Under the pieces are notes generated by a model that was given only the letters and a program-made list of their open reading frames with translations, was not told the DNA's origin and ran no database searches. 64,000 bases of DNA from Bradyrhizobium archetypum. Lineage in GTDB: Bacteria; Pseudomonadota; Alphaproteobacteria; Rhizobiales; Xanthobacteraceae. Location: positions 438,001 through 502,000 of the forward strand of contig NZ_JAAVLW010000006.1 in NCBI RefSeq assembly GCF_013114835.1. Reading direction: 5' to 3'. The position numbers and the translations under genes were made by a program. How positions within the stretch are numbered: position 1 is the first letter of the stretch; the number at the start of each line of letters is the position of its first letter. Of the stretch, positions 1 to 10,052 are shown piece after piece.

Positions 1-826
1 ACTGCAGGCCCTCATAGACGCAGCTCATGATGGCGCGCGCCGCCGGATAATTGTCGTAGGTCTCGCGACGGTAGATGGCGTTGCCCGCCGGGAACATCAT
101 CATGCCTGCCTTGGAGAACACCGGACCGCCCGGCAGCTTGAAGCCTTTTTCGTCCCAGGGTGCGACCGCTTTCCCGCCGCCCTTGATCCAGTCCTTGGCC
201 GCCTTGATCAGATCGGCGGCCGGCACAACGGCATGGATCAGGTTGAGCGACTTGGCCTTCTCGACCGTGACCGGATCGCCCTTGAGCAGGATCGTCATCG
301 CATCCTGCGGCGGCACCAGACGCGACACACGCTGGGTGCCGCCCGCGCCGGGGAACAGGCCCACCTTGACTTCCGGCAGGCCGAGCCGGGTCTTGGGATT
401 ATCGGCCGCGACGCGGTAGTGGCAGGACAACGTCACCTCGAAACCGCCGCCGAGCGCGAGCCCGTTGATCGCGGCCGCCCACGGCTTGCCGCAGGTCTCG
501 ATGCCGCGCAGCACCAGCGAAAAGCGCCGGCTCTGATCGAACAGCATCTGGTTGGCCGCGACCTCGCCCTTCTCTTTAAAGACCTTGGCGTATTCCTTGT
601 TCATGCCCTCGAGCATCGAAAGATCGGCGCCGGCGCAGAACGCTTCCTTGGCGGAGGTGATGACGATGCCCTTCACGGCGGCGTCAGCGGTGGTCTGCTT
701 CAGGATCTCCTCGAGCTCGGTGGTCGAGGTCTCGTCCAGCACGTTCATCGAACGTCCGGGGATGTCCCAAGTGACGAGCGCAATACCGTCGGCGTCGGTC
801 TCTAGCTTGAAATTCTTGAAGGCCAT
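1..826 (-). CDS. FadB-like 3-hydroxyacyl-CoA dehydrogenase/enoyl-CoA hydratase, 3' part outside window
   Basis: This frame opens at an ATG at 826 and runs off the left edge without a stop, so about 275 N-terminal residues are visible. They form the crotonase-fold enoyl-CoA hydratase half of a multifunctional beta-oxidation protein. Visible motifs are the oxyanion-hole stretch CAGADLSM, then NGLALGGGFEV and PEVKVGLFPGAGG, which carry the two catalytic glutamates of active hydratases. The dehydrogenase half is inferred from the usual architecture and lies outside. It is the last visible gene of a minus-strand set after an acyl-CoA dehydrogenase and a thiolase, which together would hydrate, oxidise and cleave acyl-CoAs in the cytoplasm. 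A single-domain enoyl-CoA hydratase cannot be excluded from this part alone, but FadB order with the thiolase supports the larger protein. Confidence 0.85.
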   Translation of the reverse strand, partial: MAFKNFKLETDADGIALVTWDIPGRSMNVLDETSTTELEEILKQTTADAAVKGIVITSAKEAFCAGADLSMLEGMNKEYAKVFKEKGEVAANQMLFDQSRRFSLVLRGIETCGKPWAAAINGLALGGGFEVTLSCHYRVAADNPKTRLGLPEVKVGLFPGAGGTQRVSRLVPPQDAMTILLKGDPVTVEKAKSLNLIHAVVPAADLIKAAKDWIKGGGKAVAPWDEKGFKLPGGPVFSKAGMMMFPAGNAIYRRETYDNYPAARAIMSCVYEGLQ

Positions 827-885
827 GTTGGTTGCTCCCTCGGTGCCGCAGCCAGTGTCAGGCGCGGCGGTTGTGTCTGGATCTC

Positions 886-974
886 GTACGGTGGGCAAAG
901 CACAGCGTGCCCACCATTTCTTGCAGCGCTCGCGATGGTGGGCACGGCGCAGGAGCGCCTTTACCCACCCTACG
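886..974. repeat. Imperfect palindromic intergenic repeat (GGTGGGCAAAG type)
   Basis: The left arm reads GTACGGTGGGCAAAGC and the right arm GCCTTTACCCACCCTACG; inner segments also pair (GTGCCCACC with GGTGGGCAC). It fills the gap between the thiolase stop and the FadB-like start. Short non-coding palindromes of this kind are common between genes in Bradyrhizobium. It may fold in the transcript of the operon. Confidence 0.6.
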
Positions 975-978
975 GCAG

Positions 979-2187
<1,209 letters not shown>

Positions 2188-2248
2188 GACGCCCTCCTGG
2201 TATGAGGATCATAATATTATAGGCAGATCGAACGGGAAACGGCGGAAA

Positions 2249-4039
2249 TCAGAACGCTTCCGCCGCCAATTCCATGGTGGTCGCGCAGCCGGTCTGGATG
2301 CGTGCAAGATGGACGTGAGTCTCCGGCAACATCCGCTCCATGAAGAAGCGGCCGGTCACCAGCTTGGTGTTCAGGTAGGGCGTTGCGCCGGAGGCCGCAA
2401 TCTTGTCCTGCGCCACCTTCGCCATCCGCGCCCACATGTAACCGAAGGCGACGAGGCCGAACAATTGCATGTAGTCGGTGGCGGCAGCGCCGGCATTGTC
2501 GGGCTTGGTCAGCGCGTTCTGCATCAGCCAGCCGGTGGCCTGCTGCAGATGGCCGAGCGCGGTAGAGAGCGGTGCGACGAACGGCTTCATCGCCTCATCG
2601 CCGCCGTGCTCCTTGGCGAAGGCGCCGACTTCGGCGAAGAACGCCATCACGGCACGGCCGCCATTGCGCGGCAGCTTGCGGCCGACAAGGTCGAGCGCCT
2701 GGATGCCGTTGGCGCCTTCGTAGAGCATCGCGATGCGCGCATCGCGCACGAACTGCTCCATGCCGTGCTCAGCAATATAGCCATGGCCGCCATACATCTG
2801 CTGCGCCAGCACCGCGTTGGAGAATCCGACGTCGGTCATCACGCCCTTCATGACAGGGGTCATCAGGCCCATGTGGTCGTCCGCGGCCTCGCGGTCCTTC
2901 GGGTCCGACGAGCGGTGGGCGACGTCGCTCTTCAGCGCGGTCCACACCACCATGGCGCGCGCCGCCTCGTTGAAGGCTCGGATGGTGAGCAGCACGCGGC
3001 GCACGTCGGGATGCACGATGATCGGATCGGCCGCCTTGTCCGGCTCCTTCGCGCCCGTGAGCGACCGGCCCTGCAGGCGCTCGCGCGCGTAGGCGACCGC
3101 ATTCTGATAGGCGACTTCGGACTGCGCAAGGCCCTGGACGGCGACGCCGAGGCGGGCCTCGTTCATCATCACGAACATGCCCTGCATGCCCTTGTTTTCC
3201 TCGCCGATCAGCCAGCCGGTGGCGTTGTCGTAGTTCATCACGCAAGTCGAATTGCCGTGGATGCCCATCTTGTGCTCGATCGAGCCGCAGGACACGCCGT
3301 TGCGCTGTCCCAGCGAGCCATCGGCGTTGACGAGGAATTTCGGCACCACGAACAGCGACACGCCCTTGATGCCAGCGGGCCCGCCTTCGATGCGCGCCAG
3401 CACCAGATGGATGATGTTCTCGGCGAGGTCGTGCTCGCCGGACGAGATGAAGATCTTGGTGCCCGTGATCTTGTAGCTGCCATCCCCCTGCTTGACCGCC
3501 TTGGTGCGCAACAGGCCGAGATCGGTTCCGCATTGCGGCTCGGTGAGGTTCATGGTGCCGGTCCACTGGCCCGCCACCATTTTCGGCACGTAGGTCTTCT
3601 TCTGCTCGTCGTCGCCGTGCACCAATAGCGCCGCGGTCGCACCCATGGTGAGGCCGCCATACATCGAGAACGCCATATTGGCCGCGCTCTGGAATTCGGT
3701 GACGACCTGGCTCAGCGTCACCGGCAGTCCCTGCCCGCCAAATTCCACCGGCGCGGATAATCCAAGCCAGCCGCCTTCAGCCACCTGCTTGAAGGCTTCC
3801 TTGAAGCCCTTCGGCGTCGTCACCGAGCCATCGTCATGCCGCTTGCAACCCTCGAGATCGCCTGTGCGATTGAGCGGCTGCAGCACCTCCTCGGAAAGTT
3901 TGGCGGCCTCGCCCAAAATCGCTTCGCGCACGTCGGCGGAGGCGTCGGTGAAACCGGGCAAATTGTCGTAGCGATCGATCTGGAACACGTCGTTGAGCAG
4001 GAAGGTGACGTCTTCCACAGGGGCCTTGTAGATCGGCAT
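2249..4039 (-). CDS. Acyl-CoA dehydrogenase, long (about 596 aa) form
   Basis: The start is the ATG at 4039, behind a GGGAGAA ribosome site; an open frame continues upstream to 4168 but that part looks non-coding. The protein (MPIYKAPVEDV...) has an N-terminal extension, then the flavoprotein core with TEPQCGTDLG and KIFISSGEHD, the FAD/substrate-binding beta-barrel stretches, and a C-terminal extension ending in TTMELAAEAF. This long architecture is the AcdA/FadE-like form common in proteobacteria with an extra C-terminal domain. It should carry out the first FAD-dependent step of beta-oxidation and pass electrons to ETF. It is the first gene of the minus-strand operon with thiolase and FadB. 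Confidence 0.92.
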   Translation of the reverse strand: MPIYKAPVEDVTFLLNDVFQIDRYDNLPGFTDASADVREAILGEAAKLSEEVLQPLNRTGDLEGCKRHDDGSVTTPKGFKEAFKQVAEGGWLGLSAPVEFGGQGLPVTLSQVVTEFQSAANMAFSMYGGLTMGATAALLVHGDDEQKKTYVPKMVAGQWTGTMNLTEPQCGTDLGLLRTKAVKQGDGSYKITGTKIFISSGEHDLAENIIHLVLARIEGGPAGIKGVSLFVVPKFLVNADGSLGQRNGVSCGSIEHKMGIHGNSTCVMNYDNATGWLIGEENKGMQGMFVMMNEARLGVAVQGLAQSEVAYQNAVAYARERLQGRSLTGAKEPDKAADPIIVHPDVRRVLLTIRAFNEAARAMVVWTALKSDVAHRSSDPKDREAADDHMGLMTPVMKGVMTDVGFSNAVLAQQMYGGHGYIAEHGMEQFVRDARIAMLYEGANGIQALDLVGRKLPRNGGRAVMAFFAEVGAFAKEHGGDEAMKPFVAPLSTALGHLQQATGWLMQNALTKPDNAGAAATDYMQLFGLVAFGYMWARMAKVAQDKIAASGATPYLNTKLVTGRFFMERMLPETHVHLARIQTGCATTMELAAEAF

Positions 4040-4226
4040 GATGTTCTCCCGGCAGCGGCAAAGGGTGGCGGAGGCGCGTGAAAAATGAAAAGTCGTTGTG
4101 GCGTTCCAGAACGAGACCTTATCGCGTTCCGGCAGTCTCAGGGAGTGAGCGGGCCAGCAAATATCCAAAAAGCCATTGCAACATGGACGGCGCCGGAGAT
4201 GTTCGCGGCTTTTTGCTTCCTCGCCC

Positions 4227-4613
4227 TCATTGTCTGGCGAGTTGCTCCCCCATCAAACGGTGCAGCAGATTGATTGCCTTCAGCGGACGCACCATCACCT
4301 TGAAGTGCGTGATCTTACCGTCATCGCTGAAAGTGATGATGTCGACGCCGTTGATCTTGATACCCTCGACCTCGTTTTCGAATTCGAGGACGGCGCCGCT
4401 CTCGTTGCGCCATTCGCCGGTGTATTTGAAGCCGGGGCCGCCCAGCACCTTCTCGGCGCTTGCGAGATATTTGAAGGTGATGTCGCGCCCGCGCTGCGGC
4501 GTGTGGACGACAGGGCTTTCGAATACCGCATCGGGGTGCAGGAGATCCCATAGCGCCGCGGTGTCATGGGACTTCATGTAGCCGTACCACTTGTCGAGGC
4601 CGCTCATGGTCAT
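4227..4613 (-). CDS. SnoaL-like/NTF2-fold protein
   Basis: A protein of about 128 residues with the NTF2-like pattern: an N-terminal helix (LDKWYGYMKSHDTAALWDLLHPDAVFESP), then strand segments with DITFKYL, GAVLEFENEVEGIKINGVDIITFSDDGKITHFKVMVRP. Members of this fold include SnoaL cyclases, isomerases and binding proteins, so the reaction cannot be stated. Two ATGs lie at 4616 and 4613; 4613 is preferred because AAGGAG (4619-4624) then has five-base spacing rather than two. It is divergent from a PadR-family repressor gene at 4754 and the shared intergenic region holds palindromes, so it is probably a PadR target. Confidence 0.78.
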   Translation of the reverse strand: MTMSGLDKWYGYMKSHDTAALWDLLHPDAVFESPVVHTPQRGRDITFKYLASAEKVLGGPGFKYTGEWRNESGAVLEFENEVEGIKINGVDIITFSDDGKITHFKVMVRPLKAINLLHRLMGEQLARQ

Positions 4614-4671
4614 CATGTCTCCTTTGCGGGCGATGACGGGCTGGACGCCCGGGAATGAACCTACCCGAGCT

Positions 4672-4706
4672 TATGCGCGTTGACGCATATGCAACTTTAT
4701 GCATAA
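4672..4706. promoter_or_regulatory. Candidate PadR operator: two palindromes between divergent genes
   Basis: TATGCG and CGCATA form an inverted repeat with a six-base spacer at 4672-4689. The perfect palindrome TTATGCATAA lies at 4697-4706. Both sit between the SnoaL-like gene and padR. PadR-family regulators bind dyads with ATG/CAT half-sites near their own promoters, so these are plausible binding sites. No binding data are available. Confidence 0.5.
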
Positions 4707-4730
4707 TGTCAAATCACAATGTCAAATCAC
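4705..4730. repeat. Perfect 13-bp tandem repeat upstream of padR
   Basis: The unit AATGTCAAATCAC occurs twice head to tail (4705-4717 and 4718-4730), directly next to the palindromes and 10 bases before the padR ribosome site. It is AT-rich against the surrounding GC-rich DNA and could be regulatory or a recent slip duplication. Confidence 0.6.
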
Positions 4731-4753
4731 AATGAAAGCCGGAGGCCAGCGTC

Positions 4754-5350
4754 TTGGCGCTTGGGGATGCGATCCTTGCCTGCCTGACCGAACGTCCGAT
4801 GACGGGCTATGAGCTCGCGAAGACGTTCGACAACTCCCTTGGCTTCTTCTGGAAGGCTGACCACCAGCAAATTTATCGAGAGCTCACCAAGCTCCGCGAC
4901 CGCGGCCACATCCAGGGCCGCGAGGTGGTGCAGTCCGGCAAGCCGAACAAGCTGGTCTATACGTTGACGCCGGAGGGACGCGCCGCGCTCCGGCACTGGG
5001 CCGCGCGGCCGAGCGTGCCCGCCTCGATCAAGGATGATCTCCTGGTGCGGCTCTACGCGCTCGACAGTGTCGACATCGAACCGCTGCGTACCGACCTGAT
5101 GGCGCGGCTGGAACATCACCGCGACCGCTTCGCCCGCTACGAGCGCCTGCTCAACAAGCGATTCCCCGACGGCACGGCGCCGCCGGCCGATGTCGGCAAG
5201 TTGCTCGGACTTCGCATCGGCATGAGCCATGAGCGCGCCGTGGCGGAATGGTGCGAAGAGGCGATTGAGGCATTATCGGCCCTGTCGCCGAAGGCCGAGT
5301 GCATCAACGTCGTGCCCATCGACGGCAGCAAGCGCGAAAACAACGGCTAG
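4754..5350 (+). CDS. PadR-family transcriptional regulator
   Basis: This 198-residue protein begins at a TTG at 4754, eight bases after GGAGG (4741-4745); no in-frame ATG fits better. The N terminus has the PadR winged helix: AILACLTERPMTGYELAKTFDNSLGFFWKADHQQIYRELTKLRDRGHI, followed by the wing (GKPNKLVYTLTPEGRAALRHW). The C-terminal half is helical and fits the PadR C-terminal dimerisation domain (Vir_act_alpha_C type). It probably represses the divergent SnoaL-like gene and itself through the palindromes at 4672-4706. The ligand is not predictable. Confidence 0.88.
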   Translation: MALGDAILACLTERPMTGYELAKTFDNSLGFFWKADHQQIYRELTKLRDRGHIQGREVVQSGKPNKLVYTLTPEGRAALRHWAARPSVPASIKDDLLVRLYALDSVDIEPLRTDLMARLEHHRDRFARYERLLNKRFPDGTAPPADVGKLLGLRIGMSHERAVAEWCEEAIEALSALSPKAECINVVPIDGSKRENNG

Positions 5351-5541
5351 AATCGGTCGGCCTGGCCGTCCGGTAACTTTTGAGGCCGTCTGTCCCATTC
5401 CTTAACCCGTTCTTTACCGTAACGAACAAAAGTCAGTTCCGAGGCAGGCGACCTGCGCGAAAATACGATTGTCTCTTCAGTGGGACGCGCGGGGAGGCTG
5501 ATGGCGCGGGTGGGAGCGCCGAAGCGGAACCGGACCAGAGC

Positions 5542-8500
5542 ATGAATTCGCGCGTATCGTGGAGTGTTGACGGCATCGATCCATCCGTCCGCGACAGGGC
5601 TGAAGCGGCGGCGCGCCGCGCCGGCATGTCGTTGAACGACTGGCTCAATTCCACTATCGGCGAACCACAGCCGCCCAATTTCGGCGCGCCCTCCGATCGG
5701 CCGAGCCGGCAGATTCCTGACGTTGCCGACATTCACCAGCGGCTGGATTCGATCACAAAGCAGATCGAGCAGATTTCGCGGCCTGCGGCCCGCGGCGAAG
5801 TCGCCCGTGGCGAGCCGACGGTGGCCCGCCAGCTCAACGACGCCATCTCACGCCTCGACGCCCGGCTGTCGCAGATTTCGAATCCCGCGCCGGTCCGTCA
5901 GGCCCAGATGCAGGAAAAGCAGCGCCAGACCGAACTGGTCGAGCGGGCCGCGGCCCAGGTCTATCGCCCCTCGCCGCCGCTCAGCCCGGCATCGATGGAT
6001 TTTGCGATCGCCGAAATCGCCGCGCGCCAGAACGAACTGGACAGCGCGCCGCCGCGTCAGATGCCGCCCCGCCATGGCACGCCGACGGCCGCTTCGGCAC
6101 AGCCTCATTCTGCGCAGCCGGCCGCGCCCGCCGGTCCGGATTTTTCCTCGCTCGAACGGCATCTGCTCAAGATCACAAGCCAGATCGAGTCGCTGCAGCG
6201 TCCCGACCATATCGAGCAGTCGATTGCGGCGTTCCGCAGCGAGCTCGCCGAGATCCGTCAGGCCATCACCGAGGCGGTGCCGCGCCGGGAGATCGAATCG
6301 CTCGAAAACGAAATCCGCTCGCTGTCCCGCCGCATCGACGACAGCCGGCACAACGGCACTGATGGCCAGATGCTGGCCAACATCGAGCGCGCACTCGGCG
6401 AAATCCGCGAGGCGCTGCGCTCGCTGACGCCGGCCGAGCAGCTCACCGGCTATGACGAGGCGATCCACAATCTCGGCGCCAAGCTCGATCTGATCCTGCG
6501 CACAAACGACGATCCGTCGACAGTGCAGCAGCTCGAAAGCGCGATTGCGGCACTGCGCGGTATCGTCTCCAACGTCGCCTCCAACGACGCGCTGGCGCGG
6601 CTGGCCGAGGACGTGCACACGCTGTCGGCCAAGGTCGACCAGCTTTCCCGCTTTGACGGCAACAGCGATGCCTTCGGACAGCTCGAGCAGCGCCTGGCCG
6701 CGCTGACCTCGACACTCGAAACCCGGCAGCCGGCCGCGAGCGACCCTTCGGAATATCTCGAAAACGCGCTGCGCACCCTGTCGGAGCGGCTCGACCGCAT
6801 CCCGGTCGGCAACGACAATGCGTCGGCGTTTGCCCATCTCGAACAGCGCGTGTCCTATCTGCTGGAGCGCCTGGAGACCTCCACTGACCGGTCCGCTGCG
6901 CCAACCATCGATCTCGGACCGGTCGAGGAGGGATTGCACGACATTCTGCGTTCGCTCGAACGCCAGCATGCCAGCCTGGTCGCGCTCGCCGAATCCAACC
7001 GCAATTCCGCTTCTGCGGCATCGCCGGCCGACTCCGGCATCGTCGATCTGGTCAAACGCGAACTGTCCGACATCCGCTTCAGCCAGTCGGAAACCGACCG
7101 CCGCACGCAGGATTCACTGGAGACGGTTCACAATACCCTCGGCCACGTAGTCGATCGCCTGTCGACCATCGAAGGCGATCTGCGCACCGTTCGCGCCGCG
7201 CCGGCCACGTCCACTGCTCCGCTCGCAGCGGACGAGATGCGCGAGGAAGCGCCCCGCCCGACCACACCGCTGAAGACCTATCCGCAGCAATCGAAGCCGG
7301 AATTGCCCAACCCTGCCGCGCTGCAGGGAAATGCTCCGGGGCCTTTTGTCGCCGCGCCTCGAGATTTCCACGCGGTGCAGCCGGTCGCGCCGATCACTCC
7401 GCCATTGCCGCCGCGCGCGATCAGCGAAATCCTGGAGCCGCATGCCGCTGCGCCGCGCACAGCGATCGCGCCGGAACTGCCGCCGGACCATCCGCTCGAG
7501 CCGGGCACGCGGCCGCCCGCGCGCATGGCCTCGCCGTCGGAACGCATCGCGGCTTCCGAAAACGCCCTCAGCGAGATCAATTCCGGGCCGAAAGAGCCGG
7601 TCAGTTCGTCGAGCTTCATCGCCGCTGCGCGCCGCGCAGCCCAGGCCGCCGCCGCAGCGCCCCCGCCCGAGAAGGCCGGACGTTCGGCCGCGAAGGCGGT
7701 GCTCAAGGACAAGGGCGCTGACAAAGCCAAGGCGGACGACAAGGGCTCCTCGAACATCTCCGCCAGGATCCGCTCGCTGCTGGTCGGTGCAAGCGTGATC
7801 GTGATCGTGCTCGGCACGTTCAAGATGGCCATGACGCTGCTGGATACCGGCAGCGTGCTGCAACTGCCGATGATGGAACAATCGAGCGAGCCGGCCCCTC
7901 CGGCGCAGGCCCCTGCGCCTTCGGAGAGCAATGCCAGGCCCGCAATGCCCGCGACGCCGGCGCCCATGATGATGTCGCCGACGCCGGTCGAGAAGCAGTC
8001 CAACAATTCTTCCGCCCCGAACACGCTAGACAGCGCGCGGGTTCCACCGCAGGCTCCAATGCCCCCGGCCGCGGCCAGCGACATCACAGGCACGATCTCG
8101 ACGGTGCCGGCGACCGGCGCCAAGCTTGCAATGATCGCGGTGCCGCCGAGCGAGCGGCTGCCGGACGGCATCGGCGGCCCGCTCCTGCGAGCCGCAGCGC
8201 TGAAAGGCGACCCGGCCGCAGCTTACGAGGTCGGCGTACGGTTTGCCGAAGGCAAAGGCGTGGCCGCAAACCTCGACGAGGCCGCCAAATGGTACGACCG
8301 CGCGGCGCAGGCCGGCGTCGTGCCCGCGCTGTTCCGGCTCGGCACCTTCTACGAGAAGGGCATGAGCGTGAAGAAGGACCTCGACATCGCGCGGCGTTAT
8401 TATCTCCAGGCGGCCGAACGCGGCAGCGCCAAGGCGATGCACAATCTGGCCGTGCTCGACGCGGATGGCGGCGGCAAGGGCGCCAACTACAAGAGCGCGT

Positions 8501-8856
8501 CGATCTGGTTCCGCAAGGCCGCCGACCGCGGCGTTGCTGACAGCCAGTTCAACCTCGGCATTCTCTATGCCCGTGGCATCGGCGTCGAACAGAACCTCGC
8601 CGAATCCTTCAAATGGTTCAGCCTCGCGGCGGCCCAGGGCGACGCGGACGCCGGCCGCAAGCGCGACGATATCGCCAAGCGCCTCGACGCCCAGTCGCTG
8701 GCTGCGGCCAGGCTCGCGATCCAGACCTTTACGGTTGAGCCGCAGCCCGACGACGCCGTCAACGTCGCCTCGCCCGCTGGTGGCTGGGATTCCGCGCCGG
8801 CCATCAAGCCCGCGGCCAAACCGGCCGCGACCAAGCGCACCGCCGCCGTTCAGTAA
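5542..8856 (+). CDS. PodJ-like polarity protein: coiled coil, one TM segment, Sel1 repeats
   Basis: The start is the ATG at 5542 (MNSRVSWSVDG), giving 1104 residues; the open frame extends to 5380 but the extension is unlike protein. Residues about 1-60 look like a small folded module (VRDRAEAAARRAGMSLNDWLNSTI). Residues about 65-555 are rich in coiled-coil heptads (repeated LEQRLAALTSTLE, LSERLDRI patterns). A proline/alanine-rich linker follows, then one membrane segment at about 748-770 (SLLVGASVIVIVLGTFKMAMTLL). Sel1-type repeats occupy about 880-1050 (AAAYEVGVRFAEGKGV..., ALFRLGTFYEKGMSV..., AMHNLAVLDADGG...). This order matches PodJ of Caulobacter and rhizobia, which recruits polar factors from the cytoplasm and exposes Sel1 repeats to the periplasm. 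Exact function here is inferred. Confidence 0.8.
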   Translation: MNSRVSWSVDGIDPSVRDRAEAAARRAGMSLNDWLNSTIGEPQPPNFGAPSDRPSRQIPDVADIHQRLDSITKQIEQISRPAARGEVARGEPTVARQLNDAISRLDARLSQISNPAPVRQAQMQEKQRQTELVERAAAQVYRPSPPLSPASMDFAIAEIAARQNELDSAPPRQMPPRHGTPTAASAQPHSAQPAAPAGPDFSSLERHLLKITSQIESLQRPDHIEQSIAAFRSELAEIRQAITEAVPRREIESLENEIRSLSRRIDDSRHNGTDGQMLANIERALGEIREALRSLTPAEQLTGYDEAIHNLGAKLDLILRTNDDPSTVQQLESAIAALRGIVSNVASNDALARLAEDVHTLSAKVDQLSRFDGNSDAFGQLEQRLAALTSTLETRQPAASDPSEYLENALRTLSERLDRIPVGNDNASAFAHLEQRVSYLLERLETSTDRSAAPTIDLGPVEEGLHDILRSLERQHASLVALAESNRNSASAASPADSGIVDLVKRELSDIRFSQSETDRRTQDSLETVHNTLGHVVDRLSTIEGDLRTVRAAPATSTAPLAADEMREEAPRPTTPLKTYPQQSKPELPNPAALQGNAPGPFVAAPRDFHAVQPVAPITPPLPPRAISEILEPHAAAPRTAIAPELPPDHPLEPGTRPPARMASPSERIAASENALSEINSGPKEPVSSSSFIAAARRAAQAAAAAPPPEKAGRSAAKAVLKDKGADKAKADDKGSSNISARIRSLLVGASVIVIVLGTFKMAMTLLDTGSVLQLPMMEQSSEPAPPAQAPAPSESNARPAMPATPAPMMMSPTPVEKQSNNSSAPNTLDSARVPPQAPMPPAAASDITGTISTVPATGAKLAMIAVPPSERLPDGIGGPLLRAAALKGDPAAAYEVGVRFAEGKGVAANLDEAAKWYDRAAQAGVVPALFRLGTFYEKGMSVKKDLDIARRYYLQAAERGSAKAMHNLAVLDADGGGKGANYKSASIWFRKAADRGVADSQFNLGILYARGIGVEQNLAESFKWFSLAAAQGDADAGRKRDDIAKRLDAQSLAAARLAIQTFTVEPQPDDAVNVASPAGGWDSAPAIKPAAKPAATKRTAAVQ

Positions 8857-8964
8857 GACAAGCCGCGATGCCGCCGGCATCGCCGCCACATCCACGGCCA
8901 CAAATCTGTATAATGCTGTCGGCTAGGTCCGCCCCCGAAAGGGTCGGCGTGCAACGAGGATCGA

Positions 8965-9768
8965 TTGTCGACTGAAGACAGCCAGGGCAGCGAAAATCGC
9001 TTCCGCAAATCGCCGACAGGCCCTGCGGTCGCACCACCGCGCATACCACCCGGCCGGGCGCCCGCGCCGCCGGTCCAGCCACCCCGGCGTAGACGACATT
9101 TCTGGACGATCGCGATCTTCATCCTGCTGGTTGCCGGCGTCTGCATCCGCGCCTACCGGGACCTGTCGCAGCCGGAGGCTTGGCATTACTGGAAGGACCA
9201 CTATGTGTCGCCAAGCCTGACATCGGAGGTGATCGATACACTCTACCTCGATGGTCCGAGCAAGGGCCGGCGCGCGCTGTTCGTCAGCGGGACGATTGGT
9301 CCTGCCGCCGCGAATTGGTTTCGCGGCAGACTGGAGCAGGCCAACCTCGCGCCCGGCGACATCATCCTGCTGGCCTCTCCCGGCGGTGATCTGAACCAGG
9401 CCGCGATCATGGGCGAGATCGTTCGGTCGCGATCACTGGCGACCGCAGTCGGCAGCACGGATGCCTCGGGCCGTGTCAAGCCGGCCTATTGCGCCAGCGC
9501 CTGCGTGCTCGTCTATGCCGGCGGTAAGACCCGCTTCGGCGTCCTTGGCTCGGCACTCGGAGTTCATCGCTTTGTTACAGCCCGGCCCGTCGACGACCCC
9601 ATTGCGGAGGCGCAGCGGATATCCGGCCTAGTGCTCGGCTACATGACCAAAATGGGGGTCTCGTCCTCCATCGTGGAAGCGATGTCCGAGACGAGGGAAA
9701 TTCGCTGGCTCAGCCCGAAACAGGCGCTGGCGATGAACCTCGTCACGGACCCGCTCGGCAAGCCCTGA
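8965..9768 (+). CDS. Membrane-anchored ClpP-fold protein with CASAC motif
   Basis: This 267-residue protein starts at a TTG at 8965 after AGGA. A proline- and arginine-rich cytoplasmic segment (about 1-45) precedes a single membrane segment (about 46-62, FWTIAIFILLVAGVCIR), leaving the rest in the periplasm. The soluble domain resembles the ClpP/crotonase fold: SPGG at 138-141 fits the oxyanion turn, Ser178 in CASAC (176-180) the nucleophile and His201 in LGVHRF the base. It resembles the COG3904 group of predicted periplasmic proteins, whose substrates are unknown. A second protein with the same CASAC-to-His layout lies at 35392-35862. A TATAAT-like box occurs at 8909-8914 in its leader. Confidence 0.72.
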   Translation: MSTEDSQGSENRFRKSPTGPAVAPPRIPPGRAPAPPVQPPRRRRHFWTIAIFILLVAGVCIRAYRDLSQPEAWHYWKDHYVSPSLTSEVIDTLYLDGPSKGRRALFVSGTIGPAAANWFRGRLEQANLAPGDIILLASPGGDLNQAAIMGEIVRSRSLATAVGSTDASGRVKPAYCASACVLVYAGGKTRFGVLGSALGVHRFVTARPVDDPIAEAQRISGLVLGYMTKMGVSSSIVEAMSETREIRWLSPKQALAMNLVTDPLGKP

Positions 9769-9784
9769 GACCACCGACCGCTGC

Positions 9785-9799
9785 GGCCGGCAACCGGCC
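9785..9799. terminator. GC-rich hairpin without T-run
   Basis: GGCCGG and CCGGCC are separated by three bases just after the ClpP-fold gene. There is no following T tract, so termination is only possible, not shown. The rest of the 284-base gap up to the exporter gene shows no gene. Confidence 0.3.
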
Positions 9800-10052
9800 A
9801 GCCCCCGCGGATTTGTAACAGCGTTTCAACAGCCCGATGGCAGCAACGGCATAGGCAAAAATTTGCCTTGCCGGGCATTTTTAGTCCCTCACCCCTTCGA
9901 ATTCAGTTATGCAAAGGTGCGGGAACCGGCCCTGCGCACGCAACGATGCATGCGCGAACCGGATTCCCACTGCCGGCAAACACGACAGAAACCACGCCCT
10001 GAGCGGCCTCCCCGGCCGTCTCGTGCGGCAAAGCTACAAAAAGCAGGCGCGC

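Noticed and set aside
9918..9945. GGAAC followed by CGAT as another EcfG promoter before the TauE/SafE gene
   Set aside because: The spacing is 17 and the -10 is CGAT, not CGTT, and it sits more than 100 bases before the preferred start; too weak to report.
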